From NCBI GenBank assembly GCA_009773005.1, contig WOUT01000001.1, forward strand, positions 125,389 to 189,388: a stretch of 64,000 nt of DNA, written 5' to 3'. The notes beneath the pieces are model-generated. The model was given only the letters and a program-made list of their open reading frames with translations, searched no databases and was not told where the DNA came from. Below, in pieces: positions 9,289-18,251 of this stretch (position 1 is the stretch's first letter; each line of letters starts with the position of its first letter). Source of the stretch: Chloroflexota bacterium (lineage in GTDB: Bacteria > Chloroflexota > Anaerolineae > Anaerolineales > Anaerolineaceae). A program made the translations under genes and the position numbers.

Positions 9289-9933
9289 CTATTCGGCTTC
9301 TTCTTCCTCTTCTTTTTTACCCTTTTCAATTACTTCGGGTTCCTCGGCTGTTTCTTCAGTAACTTCTTCGACCTCTTCTGCAGCAGGTGAAGTAATCAAG
9401 ATGATCATTTCATCTAATGAATCAAGCACATCGACACCATTTGGGATGGCAATATCACGCAGAGTAATGGAATCGCCGATTTGCATGAGGTTAGAAATAT
9501 CGACGATGAACCGTTCAGGAAGATCTTTTGGCAGAGCCTCAACCGTGACAGAAGTAATTCCGTCAACAACAACACCATTGAAGTCTTTCACGGCAGGAGC
9601 GTGGCCGACAAATTCAATTTTAACTTCAGCGCGAATCTTTTCGGTTTGAGATACAGCCTGGAAATCAACGTGGAGAAAGAGGTTTTTTAAATAATCACGC
9701 TGTTTTTCACGCACCAGCACTGCATATTCAGTTCCATCAAGGTCGACTGTAATAACACTTGACGATGTAGTGGTATTCAAAACTCTGGTGGATTGTTTGA
9801 GTTCCATGAGAATAGCTACAGGATCCATTTTGTGCCCATAAATTACACCCGGCAGTTTGCCAGCTCGGCGAAGTACTCCAACCTGTTTGCCAATGACCGT
9901 ACGTTTTGTGGCATTAATAACAACCTTTTCCAT
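9289..9933 (-). CDS. rplY: Ribosomal protein bL25 (Ctc/TL5 form)
   Basis: This protein binds 5S rRNA in the large subunit. The 215-residue product has the L25 domain (GKQVGVLRRAGKLPGVIYG, about residues 11-29), followed by the TL5-type beta domain, and a strongly acidic tail of mostly glutamate and lysine. The track start at 10014 adds 27 residues unlike the family. The ATG at 9933 is preceded by GAAGGA at 8 bases and gives the expected N-terminus MEKVVINA. No pth gene is adjacent. About 170 bases separate it from glpK. Confidence 0.93.
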   Translation of the reverse strand: MEKVVINATKRTVIGKQVGVLRRAGKLPGVIYGHKMDPVAILMELKQSTRVLNTTTSSSVITVDLDGTEYAVLVREKQRDYLKNLFLHVDFQAVSQTEKIRAEVKIEFVGHAPAVKDFNGVVVDGITSVTVEALPKDLPERFIVDISNLMQIGDSITLRDIAIPNGVDVLDSLDEMIILITSPAAEEVEEVTEETAEEPEVIEKGKKEEEEEAE

Positions 9934-10100
9934 TTTCTTTTCCTTCGAGCGCCTCTCACCGATCGTTTGGTTACCTTCGCTCCATGCAAGATGAGTTACC
10001 GTTCTAAACGGCAATTTGAAATTTTAGTCTGTTATCCTATTGCAGTCAAGATAAATTAAGGATTAAATTCAAGGTTTTAGACGAACTCCTGCATCAATTT

Positions 10101-11597
10101 TCAATCTACCCAATTGAAAGTTCGAGAAACGGCTTTTTTCCATTTCACATACTGCATTGCTCGGGTCGTTTCAGGCATATTTGGCAACCATTCCTTGTCC
10201 TTTTGCCAGTATGATAAAAGCTCATCCGTCGTTTGCCAAAAACCAGTAGCCAATCCCGCAGCATAAGCTGCTCCAAGAGCAGTTGTCTCCGTGATGCGGG
10301 GGCGGACTACCGGAACATTTAAGATATCTGCCTGGAACTGCATTAGAAGGTCATTAATAACCATACCTCCATCAACTTTTAGTGAATTTAGTTTAACCTT
10401 TGAATCAATTTCCATGGCGTCTAATACTTCTTTGGTTTGAAAAGCAGTCGATTCCAAGGATGCACGGGCAATATGTCCTTTATTTACATATCGAGTCAGC
10501 CCCACAATTACTCCGCGGGCATCTGACCGCCAATAGGGGGCAAAAAGACCCGAAAAGGCTGGTACCAAAAAAACGTCACCATTATCGGGTACAGTTCGAG
10601 CGAGAGGTTCGATGTCAGAAGATTTGTCAATAAGTTGGAGGTTATCCCGCAACCATTGCACCAATGCGCCGGCAATCGCAATAGACCCTTCTAGGCAATA
10701 CACGGCTGGATTAGAACCAATTTTGTATCCCACTGTAGTTAAAAGACCGTTCTTGCTAATAACAGGCTTTTCGCCTGTATTCATCAACATAAAACAACCG
10801 GTGCCATATGTGTTCTTTGCATCACCAGTGTGATAACAACCTTGACCGAATAGGGCGGCCTGCTGATCACCCAAATCACCAGCAATTGGAACACGGCTCA
10901 GCGATTTTTGAGTATAGCCATAAATCTCAGAGCTGGAAGCGATTTTTGGGAGAATTGAAGCGGGGATATGCATAATCTTTATCAATTCCTGATCCCAATC
11001 AAGGGTCTTTAAATCCATTAACATCGTGCGAGATGCATTTGTAACATCAGTGACATGAACTCCACCTTGGGTTCCACCTGTAAGATTCCAAATTAACCAG
11101 GTGTCCATGTTACCAAATAGGGTGATTCCTTTTTCAGCATCTGAGCGAGCAGTGGGGTGATGGTCCAAAAGCCATTGGATTTTTGGACCAGAGAAGTACG
11201 TCGCAAGGGGCAAGCCAGTTTTTTCGCGAAAACGGTCTATCCCCCCGATATCTTCAAGTTTGTTGCAAATATCATTCGTTCGAGTATCCTGCCATACGAT
11301 GGCATTAGCATATGGCTCACCTGTATTCTTGTTCCAAAGAACGCTAGTTTCTCTCTGATTGGTTATTCCAAGGGCGGCAATATCCGTAGAGGACAGACCT
11401 GATTTTCGCATGGCGCTTGCAATGACTTCTTGCGTATTTTCCCATATCTCATGCGCATCATGTTCTACCAGACCAGGACCTGGATAGATTTGTCTGTGGT
11501 CTCTCTGATCAATCGCAACAATGTTCCCAACCCGGTCAAAAACAATAAATCGAGTGCTGGTCGTTCCTTGATCTATCGCAGCAATAAAATTTGCCAT
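10101..11597 (-). CDS. glpK: Glycerol kinase
   Basis: GlpK phosphorylates glycerol with ATP to sn-glycerol 3-phosphate. The 498-residue length is standard. The ATP-binding start [29 protein letters not shown], the glycerol-binding [10 protein letters not shown] and the FGGY signature region ([18 protein letters not shown], then [18 protein letters not shown]) are all visible. It stands alone, with no glpF or glpD neighbour, and is divergent from the lipoprotein nuclease gene across 58 bases. It may link lipid turnover to central metabolism. Confidence 0.96.
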   Translation of the reverse strand: MANFIAAIDQGTTSTRFIVFDRVGNIVAIDQRDHRQIYPGPGLVEHDAHEIWENTQEVIASAMRKSGLSSTDIAALGITNQRETSVLWNKNTGEPYANAIVWQDTRTNDICNKLEDIGGIDRFREKTGLPLATYFSGPKIQWLLDHHPTARSDAEKGITLFGNMDTWLIWNLTGGTQGGVHVTDVTNASRTMLMDLKTLDWDQELIKIMHIPASILPKIASSSEIYGYTQKSLSRVPIAGDLGDQQAALFGQGCYHTGDAKNTYGTGCFMLMNTGEKPVISKNGLLTTVGYKIGSNPAVYCLEGSIAIAGALVQWLRDNLQLIDKSSDIEPLARTVPDNGDVFLVPAFSGLFAPYWRSDARGVIVGLTRYVNKGHIARASLESTAFQTKEVLDAMEIDSKVKLNSLKVDGGMVINDLLMQFQADILNVPVVRPRITETTALGAAYAAGLATGFWQTTDELLSYWQKDKEWLPNMPETTRAMQYVKWKKAVSRTFNWVD

Positions 11598-11655
11598 CTA
11601 GTGTCCTCCGCATAATTAGGAATACAGAAAAATTATACAATAATGTCTAAATCAA

Positions 11656-13443
11656 ATGCTTGCAAGACTCTGGACTTGTATGATAAGAATATTGTTATCA
11701 ATAGGAATTGTTCTGCTGGTTACTTCATGTTCAGAAAACTTGACCAATGACCTTGATATTCATGATATCCAGGGGTGTAGTCATATTTCACCTTTCAACG
11801 GTAAAAATGTAAGGAACATTGAAGGAGTTGTGACACACAAATACGACAACGGTTTTTCGATGCAGTCAATCACACCGGACAATGTACCATGTACATCCGA
11901 AGGCATATTTGTATTTACTGGAGATTATTCTGAAGTGATGCCTGGCGAACTTGTTAATGTCAATGGAAAAATTGTTGAATTTGTTGCAGGAAAGACTGCA
12001 AACTTTAACCTTTCCAGAACTGAATTGCACAACCCGATAATTACGATCATCTCTTCTGGAATCGAAATGCCAATGCCGATCAGGATTGGTGAGGGAAGTG
12101 GAAGAAGACCTTATACAGTGATTGAGGATGACCAGTTATCACAATTTGATATTGAAAGCGATGGACTGGACTATTACGAAAGTCTTGAATTTATGCTAAT
12201 TGAAGTAAAAGACGGATTGGTTGTGGGACCAAGAAATCAATTTAATGAGGTTGTCATATTGCCAACGAGTGAAATTAGTCAAAATTTGACCTCACATAGT
12301 GGTGCGTTAATTGGGTCTGAAATAGATCTAAATCCCGAAAAGATCATGGTGAAACTGCCAACTTATTTCGATCAACAAGTAAACTTGGGGGACTCAACTA
12401 CATCTTCAATGATTGGAATCATGGATTATTCTTACGGGAATTATAAAATATTTACAGTAAATGACATATCATTTCAAACAAAAAATAACTTCTATGAACT
12501 ATTCCAACGAAATGAACAAAAATTGACAATTGCGTCATACAACCTTGAAAACTTGTCACTTTATGATAATAAGTCGAGATTTTCTGCAATAGCAAAACAA
12601 ATTATCCAATCCATGGATTCGCCAGATATTTTAGTCCTTCATGAGGTAATGGATGATAGTGGAACTGTGGACGATGGAATTGTAAAGGCGAGTAAGACAA
12701 TAAAGTTGCTTGTTGATGAAATCTTAAAAAAGGGTGGACCGACCTATTATTTTAGCGATAACCCACCTGAGAATAATCAAGATGGCGGAATCGACGGGGG
12801 AAATATTCGCACAATTATTCTCTACCGTATAGATCGTGGGTTATTACTTGAAAATCCAGATCAAATGCTAGCAGGAATTTCTTATTCTGATGGATATTTC
12901 TCAATTTCAAAAAATCCTTTTCGGTTTGGAACTTCTGCAGAGGCATTCTTCACCGCGAGAAAACCAGCGATTTGGTTATTTCGACAAAACGAATTTCAGT
13001 TTTTTGTTGTAGGTGTTCATTTGACATCACAAGGCGCAAATTCGCCACTGTGGGGGAGTCAACAACCGCAACTAAAGCCAGAAGAAGAGAAAAGGATAGA
13101 ACAAGCGAGGATTGTTTCTGTGTTTACTTCAAGGATCATTTCCCAGGACCCAAATGTTCCCATTTTTATTGCTGGAGACATGAACGATAATCCTTGGTCA
13201 AAAACGCTCAAAGCACTTGAAGGAGAGGAATTTGTAAATTGCGGCGTATTGGATGAATCAAACGAACAGTATTCATATATTTTTGAAGGAATTGCACAAC
13301 AACTTGACTACATTTTTCTTAATAAAAGCCAAATCGATATCCATACAAATTGTCAATTCATTCACATGAATACGTTTTATGATGCCGCAAAACAAATTTC
13401 AGATCATGATGCTGTTATTGCGGAAATAGTTCTGGAACGTTGA
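11656..13443 (+). CDS. Lipoprotein of the endonuclease/exonuclease/phosphatase family
   Basis: The 595-residue product begins with a lipoprotein signal peptide, with lipobox LLVTSC (Cys at about residue 25). Residues about 45-215 look like the OB-fold part of large extracellular nucleases (NIEGVVTHKYDNGFSMQ, GELVNVNGKIVEF). The C-terminal half (about 290-595) is an EEP domain with SYNLENLS, LVLHEVMD, GVHLTSQGA, FIAGDMNDNPW and the catalytic SDHDAVI. This points to a surface-anchored, secreted DNase/RNase, probably used for nucleic acid scavenging. An alternative start at the internal ATG (11680) would give a shorter signal peptide. Confidence 0.85.
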   Translation: MLARLWTCMIRILLSIGIVLLVTSCSENLTNDLDIHDIQGCSHISPFNGKNVRNIEGVVTHKYDNGFSMQSITPDNVPCTSEGIFVFTGDYSEVMPGELVNVNGKIVEFVAGKTANFNLSRTELHNPIITIISSGIEMPMPIRIGEGSGRRPYTVIEDDQLSQFDIESDGLDYYESLEFMLIEVKDGLVVGPRNQFNEVVILPTSEISQNLTSHSGALIGSEIDLNPEKIMVKLPTYFDQQVNLGDSTTSSMIGIMDYSYGNYKIFTVNDISFQTKNNFYELFQRNEQKLTIASYNLENLSLYDNKSRFSAIAKQIIQSMDSPDILVLHEVMDDSGTVDDGIVKASKTIKLLVDEILKKGGPTYYFSDNPPENNQDGGIDGGNIRTIILYRIDRGLLLENPDQMLAGISYSDGYFSISKNPFRFGTSAEAFFTARKPAIWLFRQNEFQFFVVGVHLTSQGANSPLWGSQQPQLKPEEEKRIEQARIVSVFTSRIISQDPNVPIFIAGDMNDNPWSKTLKALEGEEFVNCGVLDESNEQYSYIFEGIAQQLDYIFLNKSQIDIHTNCQFIHMNTFYDAAKQISDHDAVIAEIVLER

Positions 13444-13450
13444 ATGTGCT

Positions 13451-15016
13451 TTATTGACCAACTTGTGTGAGTTTTTTTTCAATTGCAGGCTGCCTGATAT
13501 TTCCAATATTATTCCGATTTATTTCGCTGGTCGCTTTTCGTTGGTTTTGCGCGTTCACCTTTCGGAAGTGATAACCATAAATCAATAAAGTAATCGCTAA
13601 CGCAAACTTAGAGGGATAGTGGAACAGCGTCCAAAAGAGCAGATTCCAATAATACTTGCCTTCTTTGGGATTAAGACCCATACGGAATATGGTTTTCAGA
13701 AATGCAAATATTTCTTTAAAGTAGACAAGACTTGGGATGTTTTCGGTACGGTAAGCGCGAAGCAACGTTTTGATTCTTGGATAAAGTAATTGAGGGGAAT
13801 AAATTGAATTTATGATATGGATGTAGCCATTTTTTAAAAGAATTGGATCCATTTTTGGAACTATATTCGTTGAACCATCAGCGTTGTCCCCAGACGTTTC
13901 ATGCAGAATTCTGCCCTCTGATTCCAACCGCTTATAAAGAGCTGTACCATTGGGCGCCTGAAGCAGTCCCACCATTGCAGTTACGATTCCAGATTCCTGG
14001 ATAAATTTGATCATTTGGTCGAAAATTTTGGGTGTGTCATTGTCGAAACCAACGATAAAACCAGCCATCACTTGAATCCCTGAGTGATGAATTTTATTTA
14101 TGCTCTTAAGCAAATCTCTTTTTGCATTTTGGTTTTTATTACATTCAATAAGACTGCTTTCATTGGGTGTCTCGATTCCAATAAACACTGTGGTAAAACC
14201 TGCAAGACTCATTAGTCTCATCAGGTCCGGATCATCAGACAAATTAATAGATGCCTCGGTAATAAAGGAATAACCTTTCTTGCCTTTTCTCCAATTGATT
14301 AAGGCAGGCAATATTTCCTCTTTGAGATATTTTTTATTTCCAATAAAATTGTCATCAACAAAGAAAACGTCTCTGCGCCAGCCTGCTTGATAAAATTGTT
14401 CTAATTCATTAATTATTTGAGTTGCTGTTTTCATACGAGATTTGTGTCCTAACAAGGCAGTGACATTACAAAAATCACATTGGAATGGGCAACCACGCGA
14501 AAATTGAATACTCATACATTCATAATCATCAATATTGATTAAAGAAATATCAGGTAACGGGCTTTTTTGAATATCCGCAAATTGATCAGTCGAATAGATG
14601 TGTTGGGGCTTTCGATTATTTTCAAGATCTGAGAGAAATTGCGGAAGTGTGATCTCACCTTCATTAAGAACAAAATAATCAACTTCAGGAAATTTCGTGA
14701 ATTCTGCTGTAAAAAGGGGGCCACCAGCCACAATTTTTTTATTATGTCTTTTTACTCTTCTGATCAAATCTTGACAATCAGAGCGTTGGACATCCATTGC
14801 GCTAATAAAGACGAGGTCAGCCCATTCAATATCTTCTTTTTTCAGCACAGAAATATTGGTATCAACTAATTTTTTTGACCAATTTTCCGGTAATAAGGAA
14901 GCAATCGTCATTAATCCTAATGGTGGGTTGTTGATTTTTTTACCTATAAATGCCAGAGCGTGTTTAAAACTCCAAAATGTATCTGGAAATTGGGGATAGA
15001 CCATTAATATATTCAT
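13451..15016 (-). CDS. B12-binding radical SAM protein
   Basis: The product has an N-terminal cobalamin-binding-like Rossmann domain (MNILMVYPQFP, then FISAMDVQRSDCQDLIRR) and a radical SAM core with the cluster motif CPFQCDFC. A C-terminal region of the DUF4070 type and a hydrophobic stretch near the end follow. Family members methylate unreactive carbons or edit lipids or secondary metabolites. The start chosen is the ATG at 15016, with AGGAG six bases upstream, giving 521 residues. The track start adds 12 residues without support. It is convergent with the nuclease gene and has no biosynthetic neighbours, so the substrate is unknown. Confidence 0.85.
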   Translation of the reverse strand: MNILMVYPQFPDTFWSFKHALAFIGKKINNPPLGLMTIASLLPENWSKKLVDTNISVLKKEDIEWADLVFISAMDVQRSDCQDLIRRVKRHNKKIVAGGPLFTAEFTKFPEVDYFVLNEGEITLPQFLSDLENNRKPQHIYSTDQFADIQKSPLPDISLINIDDYECMSIQFSRGCPFQCDFCNVTALLGHKSRMKTATQIINELEQFYQAGWRRDVFFVDDNFIGNKKYLKEEILPALINWRKGKKGYSFITEASINLSDDPDLMRLMSLAGFTTVFIGIETPNESSLIECNKNQNAKRDLLKSINKIHHSGIQVMAGFIVGFDNDTPKIFDQMIKFIQESGIVTAMVGLLQAPNGTALYKRLESEGRILHETSGDNADGSTNIVPKMDPILLKNGYIHIINSIYSPQLLYPRIKTLLRAYRTENIPSLVYFKEIFAFLKTIFRMGLNPKEGKYYWNLLFWTLFHYPSKFALAITLLIYGYHFRKVNAQNQRKATSEINRNNIGNIRQPAIEKKLTQVGQ

Positions 15017-15154
15017 ATTTGCTCCTATATTTGATTCGAGTGTAACTTCCAAATCACAGCAGGGAATGTGTAAGAGGTCATAGTCAAATGCATAGTTATT
15101 CAGTTAATGTGTGTAATGAATGTGTCGTTTAGGAGGGGGTGAATATGACCAGGA

Positions 15155-15163
15155 TGCTATAAT
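15155..15163 (+). promoter_or_regulatory. Extended -10 promoter of the two-component operon
   Basis: TGCTATAAT is identical to the element at 5170. The expected transcription start (about 15170) falls at or just before the ATG at 15172, so the mRNA would be essentially leaderless. No Shine-Dalgarno sequence precedes that ATG. Confidence 0.6.
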
Positions 15164-15171
15164 TGACTACA

Positions 15172-16368
15172 ATGGACCGAAATGTATCTTCGAAATTTAC
15201 ATTAAATACTGGTACTGACCTGGCGTTTGCTTTGGTAGTGTTTATCTCGTTTTTCGCAACATTTAGCAATGCGTCAGTAACAGAACCATTCTTGATCACA
15301 GTCATTATTCTGTTAGGCATTGCTTATATAACGAATGGCATATACGGTTTTGCGCATACAAGCAAAACAGGGACGACATTTGCGAAACTTGTTTATTTTT
15401 CGCTTCAACTAATAATTGGTGGATTGATCGTCTTCTATGGCAAAGGAGCTGGATTTAATGCTTTGATCCTTCTTCCCATTGTGGCGCATTCAGCTATGCT
15501 TTTAGATCAGGACTGGATGCTCGCCGCAAATGTAGCAATAATATTTACATTTATTATTTCTGTTTACCTATATTCAAGCAGCCTTAGCGTTGTTTGGGCA
15601 GCAGCGCCGATTTTTTTTGTAGGGCAGGTCTTCATTCTTATTTTTACACAAATGGCAGTGACTGAACAGCGAGCCAGAGTGAAGCTTGAAACGCTTGCAA
15701 CACAGTTGTCTGAGGCAAACAAACATTTAAGTGAATATGCTGATCGGGTTAGAGAATTGACGATTACCCAAGAACGCAATCGCATGGCTAGGGAGATTCA
15801 TGACGGATTAGGTCATTACCTGACAACTATTAGCATGCAGATTCAAGCAGCTTATGCAGTATTTTCCAATGACAAAGATAAAGCAAAGTCATTATTGACA
15901 ACTGCACAAAACCTGACGTCCATTGCGTTGGAAGATGTTCGAAGTTCTGTGTTTGCATTACGGCAAGATCCGAATGAGTTATCACCACTGTTTGAAAGAA
16001 TTGAAGAAATGGTTAAAGCTACATCTACACCTGGAAGAAAAATGAATGCCGAGTTAGTCGGTACTCCAAGGGTAGTTTCGCCCCAGATTGACCTAACTTT
16101 GTTTAGGGCAGCACAAGAAACAATTAACAATGCGAATAAACATGCTAATGCATCAAATGTTAAATTGATCCTTGATTACAGCGATAATAAAGGAATAACC
16201 CTCGTGGCTTGTGATGATGGAATTGGAACCGACAAGATCCTTCAAGGATACGGTTTAATAGGGATTCAAGAGCGCGTAAGATTACTTAACGGAATAATGA
16301 CGATAAATTCTTCTGCAGGTAAAGGATTTAATATAAAAATATCCATTCCGAGTAAAAATGAGCATTAA
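15172..16368 (+). CDS. Sensor histidine kinase, NarL-partner (HisKA_3) type
   Basis: Residues about 1-155 form a membrane sensor of five or six hydrophobic helices without an obvious extracellular domain. A coiled-coil linker leads to the H-box MAREIHDGLGHYLTT (His about 208), a HisKA_3 dimerisation domain, then an HATPase_c domain with the N-box AAQETINNANKHANAS, DDGIG and GLIGIQERV. The track starts at a TTG (15163) inside the -10 box. The ATG at 15172 is preferred, giving 398 residues. The gene overlaps the response regulator by 11 bases. The signal is probably membrane-borne, as in LiaS/DesK-like kinases. Confidence 0.92.
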   Translation: MDRNVSSKFTLNTGTDLAFALVVFISFFATFSNASVTEPFLITVIILLGIAYITNGIYGFAHTSKTGTTFAKLVYFSLQLIIGGLIVFYGKGAGFNALILLPIVAHSAMLLDQDWMLAANVAIIFTFIISVYLYSSSLSVVWAAAPIFFVGQVFILIFTQMAVTEQRARVKLETLATQLSEANKHLSEYADRVRELTITQERNRMAREIHDGLGHYLTTISMQIQAAYAVFSNDKDKAKSLLTTAQNLTSIALEDVRSSVFALRQDPNELSPLFERIEEMVKATSTPGRKMNAELVGTPRVVSPQIDLTLFRAAQETINNANKHANASNVKLILDYSDNKGITLVACDDGIGTDKILQGYGLIGIQERVRLLNGIMTINSSAGKGFNIKISIPSKNEH

Positions 16369-17017
16369 AATATTAATTGCTGACGATCAGTCCTTGTTTC
16401 GGGAGGCCCTCCGAACTCTTTTAAGCGCGTATCCAGATTTGGATGTTATTGGGGATGCTAGCAACGGAGAGGAAGCGCTAAGATTGGCATTCAGCGTATC
16501 TCCTGATGTTGTTCTCATGGATCTTCGCATGCCCATAATGGATGGAGTTGAAGCAACTAGAAAAATCGTCCAACTTGGTAAAAAGATCAAGGTGATTGTT
16601 TTAACAACTTTTGATGATGATGAGACAGTTTTTGAGGGGTTAAGGGCTGGAGCAGTCGGTTATTTGCTTAAGGATGTAACATCAGAGAAACTAACCGAAG
16701 CAATCAGAGCTGCAAACAGGGGAGAGTATTTTTTGCTCCCATCAATTACAGCGAAAGTGGTTTCGGAATTTTCGAGGATATCCAGGCCCATCCCAAGAAA
16801 CCACGATTCATTTCTTGCTGATCCCTTATCACCTCGAGAAGTTGAAATATTGCGACTTGTGGCTACTGGCGCCAGCAATAGAGAAATTGCTGAACGTTTG
16901 GTTATATCCGAAGGAACTGTAAAAAACCACCTATCAAGTATTCTCAGCAAACTGAGCGTCAGGGATAGAATGCAAGCAGTATTAAAGGCGAAAGAATTAG
17001 GAATCATAAATTTATAA
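16358..17017 (+). CDS. NarL/LuxR-family response regulator
   Basis: The 219-residue regulator has a receiver domain with acidic pair DD at 9-10, phosphoacceptor Asp55 in VVLMDLRMP, Thr in VLTTFDDDE and Lys in GYLLKDV. A LuxR-type helix-turn-helix follows at about 150-215 (LSPREVEILRLVATGASNRE, then GTVKNHLSSILSKL). It overlaps its partner kinase and precedes a membrane protein by 13 bases, a likely target of this system. Confidence 0.95.
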   Translation: MSIKILIADDQSLFREALRTLLSAYPDLDVIGDASNGEEALRLAFSVSPDVVLMDLRMPIMDGVEATRKIVQLGKKIKVIVLTTFDDDETVFEGLRAGAVGYLLKDVTSEKLTEAIRAANRGEYFLLPSITAKVVSEFSRISRPIPRNHDSFLADPLSPREVEILRLVATGASNREIAERLVISEGTVKNHLSSILSKLSVRDRMQAVLKAKELGIINL

Positions 17018-17030
17018 AGCGAGATCTTAT

Positions 17031-17882
17031 ATGAATAAAGAATCCAATAATGGTAACAAAGAAAAGTGGATCCAATATGCTCCAATTATTGGAATTGTAC
17101 TGGTTGTATCTGGGTTTTTATTACTCCTTGACCAGCGTATTCAAACTCATTGGCTGTCGTTAGCAATTCCTGTTCTTATCAGCATTATCCTGATCATTTC
17201 TGGAATTTTGACTCGGAAGAGACTTTGGTTGATCCCTGGATTCATTCTTTTTGGAATAAGTTCAGCGATTTTCATTCTATTTCAACAATTATTTATTGCT
17301 GAAACAGTAATATTGATAAGTTGGGCGCTCGGATTAATTTCGGTTTCATGGTTACTTCTATTCACATCACTTGCTCTTTTGCGAAAAATCTGGACTTGGT
17401 GGTCTTTAATCGTAGCAATGGTTGCCGGCGCTTTAAGTTATAACTTTTCACTTTCAGATCAATCGTTATTAAGTTATATCTTTTCAATTTCAGTAGGAAT
17501 CGGTTTTTGTTTTTTACTATGGGGTGGGATCAAAAAAAGTCAAGGTTTGATAATTCCGGGTCTATTAATTTCCACAATTGGATCGGGCGTTTACTTTGCC
17601 TGGACTGATGCCAGCAATCCAAATGGATTAAAAGAAACCGGGATTATGCTCGTATGGTTCTCATTAGGGTGGATCTTGATTACAGTTTCTTCGAGAGTAT
17701 TTTCCAAGAAGTTTGTTTGGTGGCCTTTAATCCCCGGGGGCGTTTTAGCGATGGTAGGATCAGGATTATATATTGGAGGAAATCCTGAAAATGCCCTGGG
17801 ATTTTTCCAAAATACTGGTTCAATTGGTTTGATTTTATTTGGTGTTTACCTCATTTTGTTAAAATTTGGCATGAACAAATAA
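17031..17882 (+). CDS. Polytopic membrane protein with four internal repeats
   Basis: The 283-residue product is nearly all membrane helices (about eight). It is built from a repeated unit with a period of about 50-58 residues. Each unit has a basic-aromatic turn followed by a helix: RKRLWLIPGFILFGI (62), RKIWTWWSLIVAMVAG (118), KKSQGLIIPGLLISTIGSG (168) and KKFVWWPLIPGGVLAMVGSG (226). The last two are the most alike. It follows the response regulator closely and is probably in the same transcript, like the small membrane proteins controlled by LiaRS-type systems. No enzymatic motif is seen and the function is unknown. Confidence 0.8.
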   Translation: MNKESNNGNKEKWIQYAPIIGIVLVVSGFLLLLDQRIQTHWLSLAIPVLISIILIISGILTRKRLWLIPGFILFGISSAIFILFQQLFIAETVILISWALGLISVSWLLLFTSLALLRKIWTWWSLIVAMVAGALSYNFSLSDQSLLSYIFSISVGIGFCFLLWGGIKKSQGLIIPGLLISTIGSGVYFAWTDASNPNGLKETGIMLVWFSLGWILITVSSRVFSKKFVWWPLIPGGVLAMVGSGLYIGGNPENALGFFQNTGSIGLILFGVYLILLKFGMNK

Positions 17883-18251
17883 ATCAAATTCACAATTTAA
17901 ATGAGCATATCTTTATTTGATTCCTATGCCGTTGAGCTGTTGGTTCCTCGGTGAGAATAATTTTAAGTGAATTTTAGAAACCGAGAAACATATTCCGCTC
18001 AAAGTTCTAATAATAAACCTCAATACCAAGCTTTTTGCGTATCTACCCCTCAATAAGCCTCAAATTCTTTTTGATGTTTATGGCGATAGTTTATCGTAGA
18101 TTCTAATCGAGAAATAAATTGAAAATCGTGTTCAAGTGGCAAGGGGACATTATAAACTTTGGTGTAACAAGGCAATTCGCCCCCTGTTCAATTGTGTTAC
18201 CGCCTGATAAAATAAAGGGTTGTTAAAGTATGTTATATGATTGGATTGTAA
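17883..18251. other. 369-base non-coding stretch before typA
   Basis: No gene, tRNA or clear terminator is visible. A 45-codon open frame on the minus strand (18050-18187) ends in a normal stop but begins right after a stop and has no start signal. It may be a gene remnant. The segment must also contain the typA promoter, but no convincing -35/-10 pair was found. Confidence 0.5.

Noticed and set aside
18050-18187. Minus-strand 45-codon open frame in the gap before typA, possibly the end of an old gene (ends KHQKEFEAY)
   Set aside because: It begins directly after a stop, has no start or ribosome-binding site and no recognised family. It could be a remnant but is too short to call.
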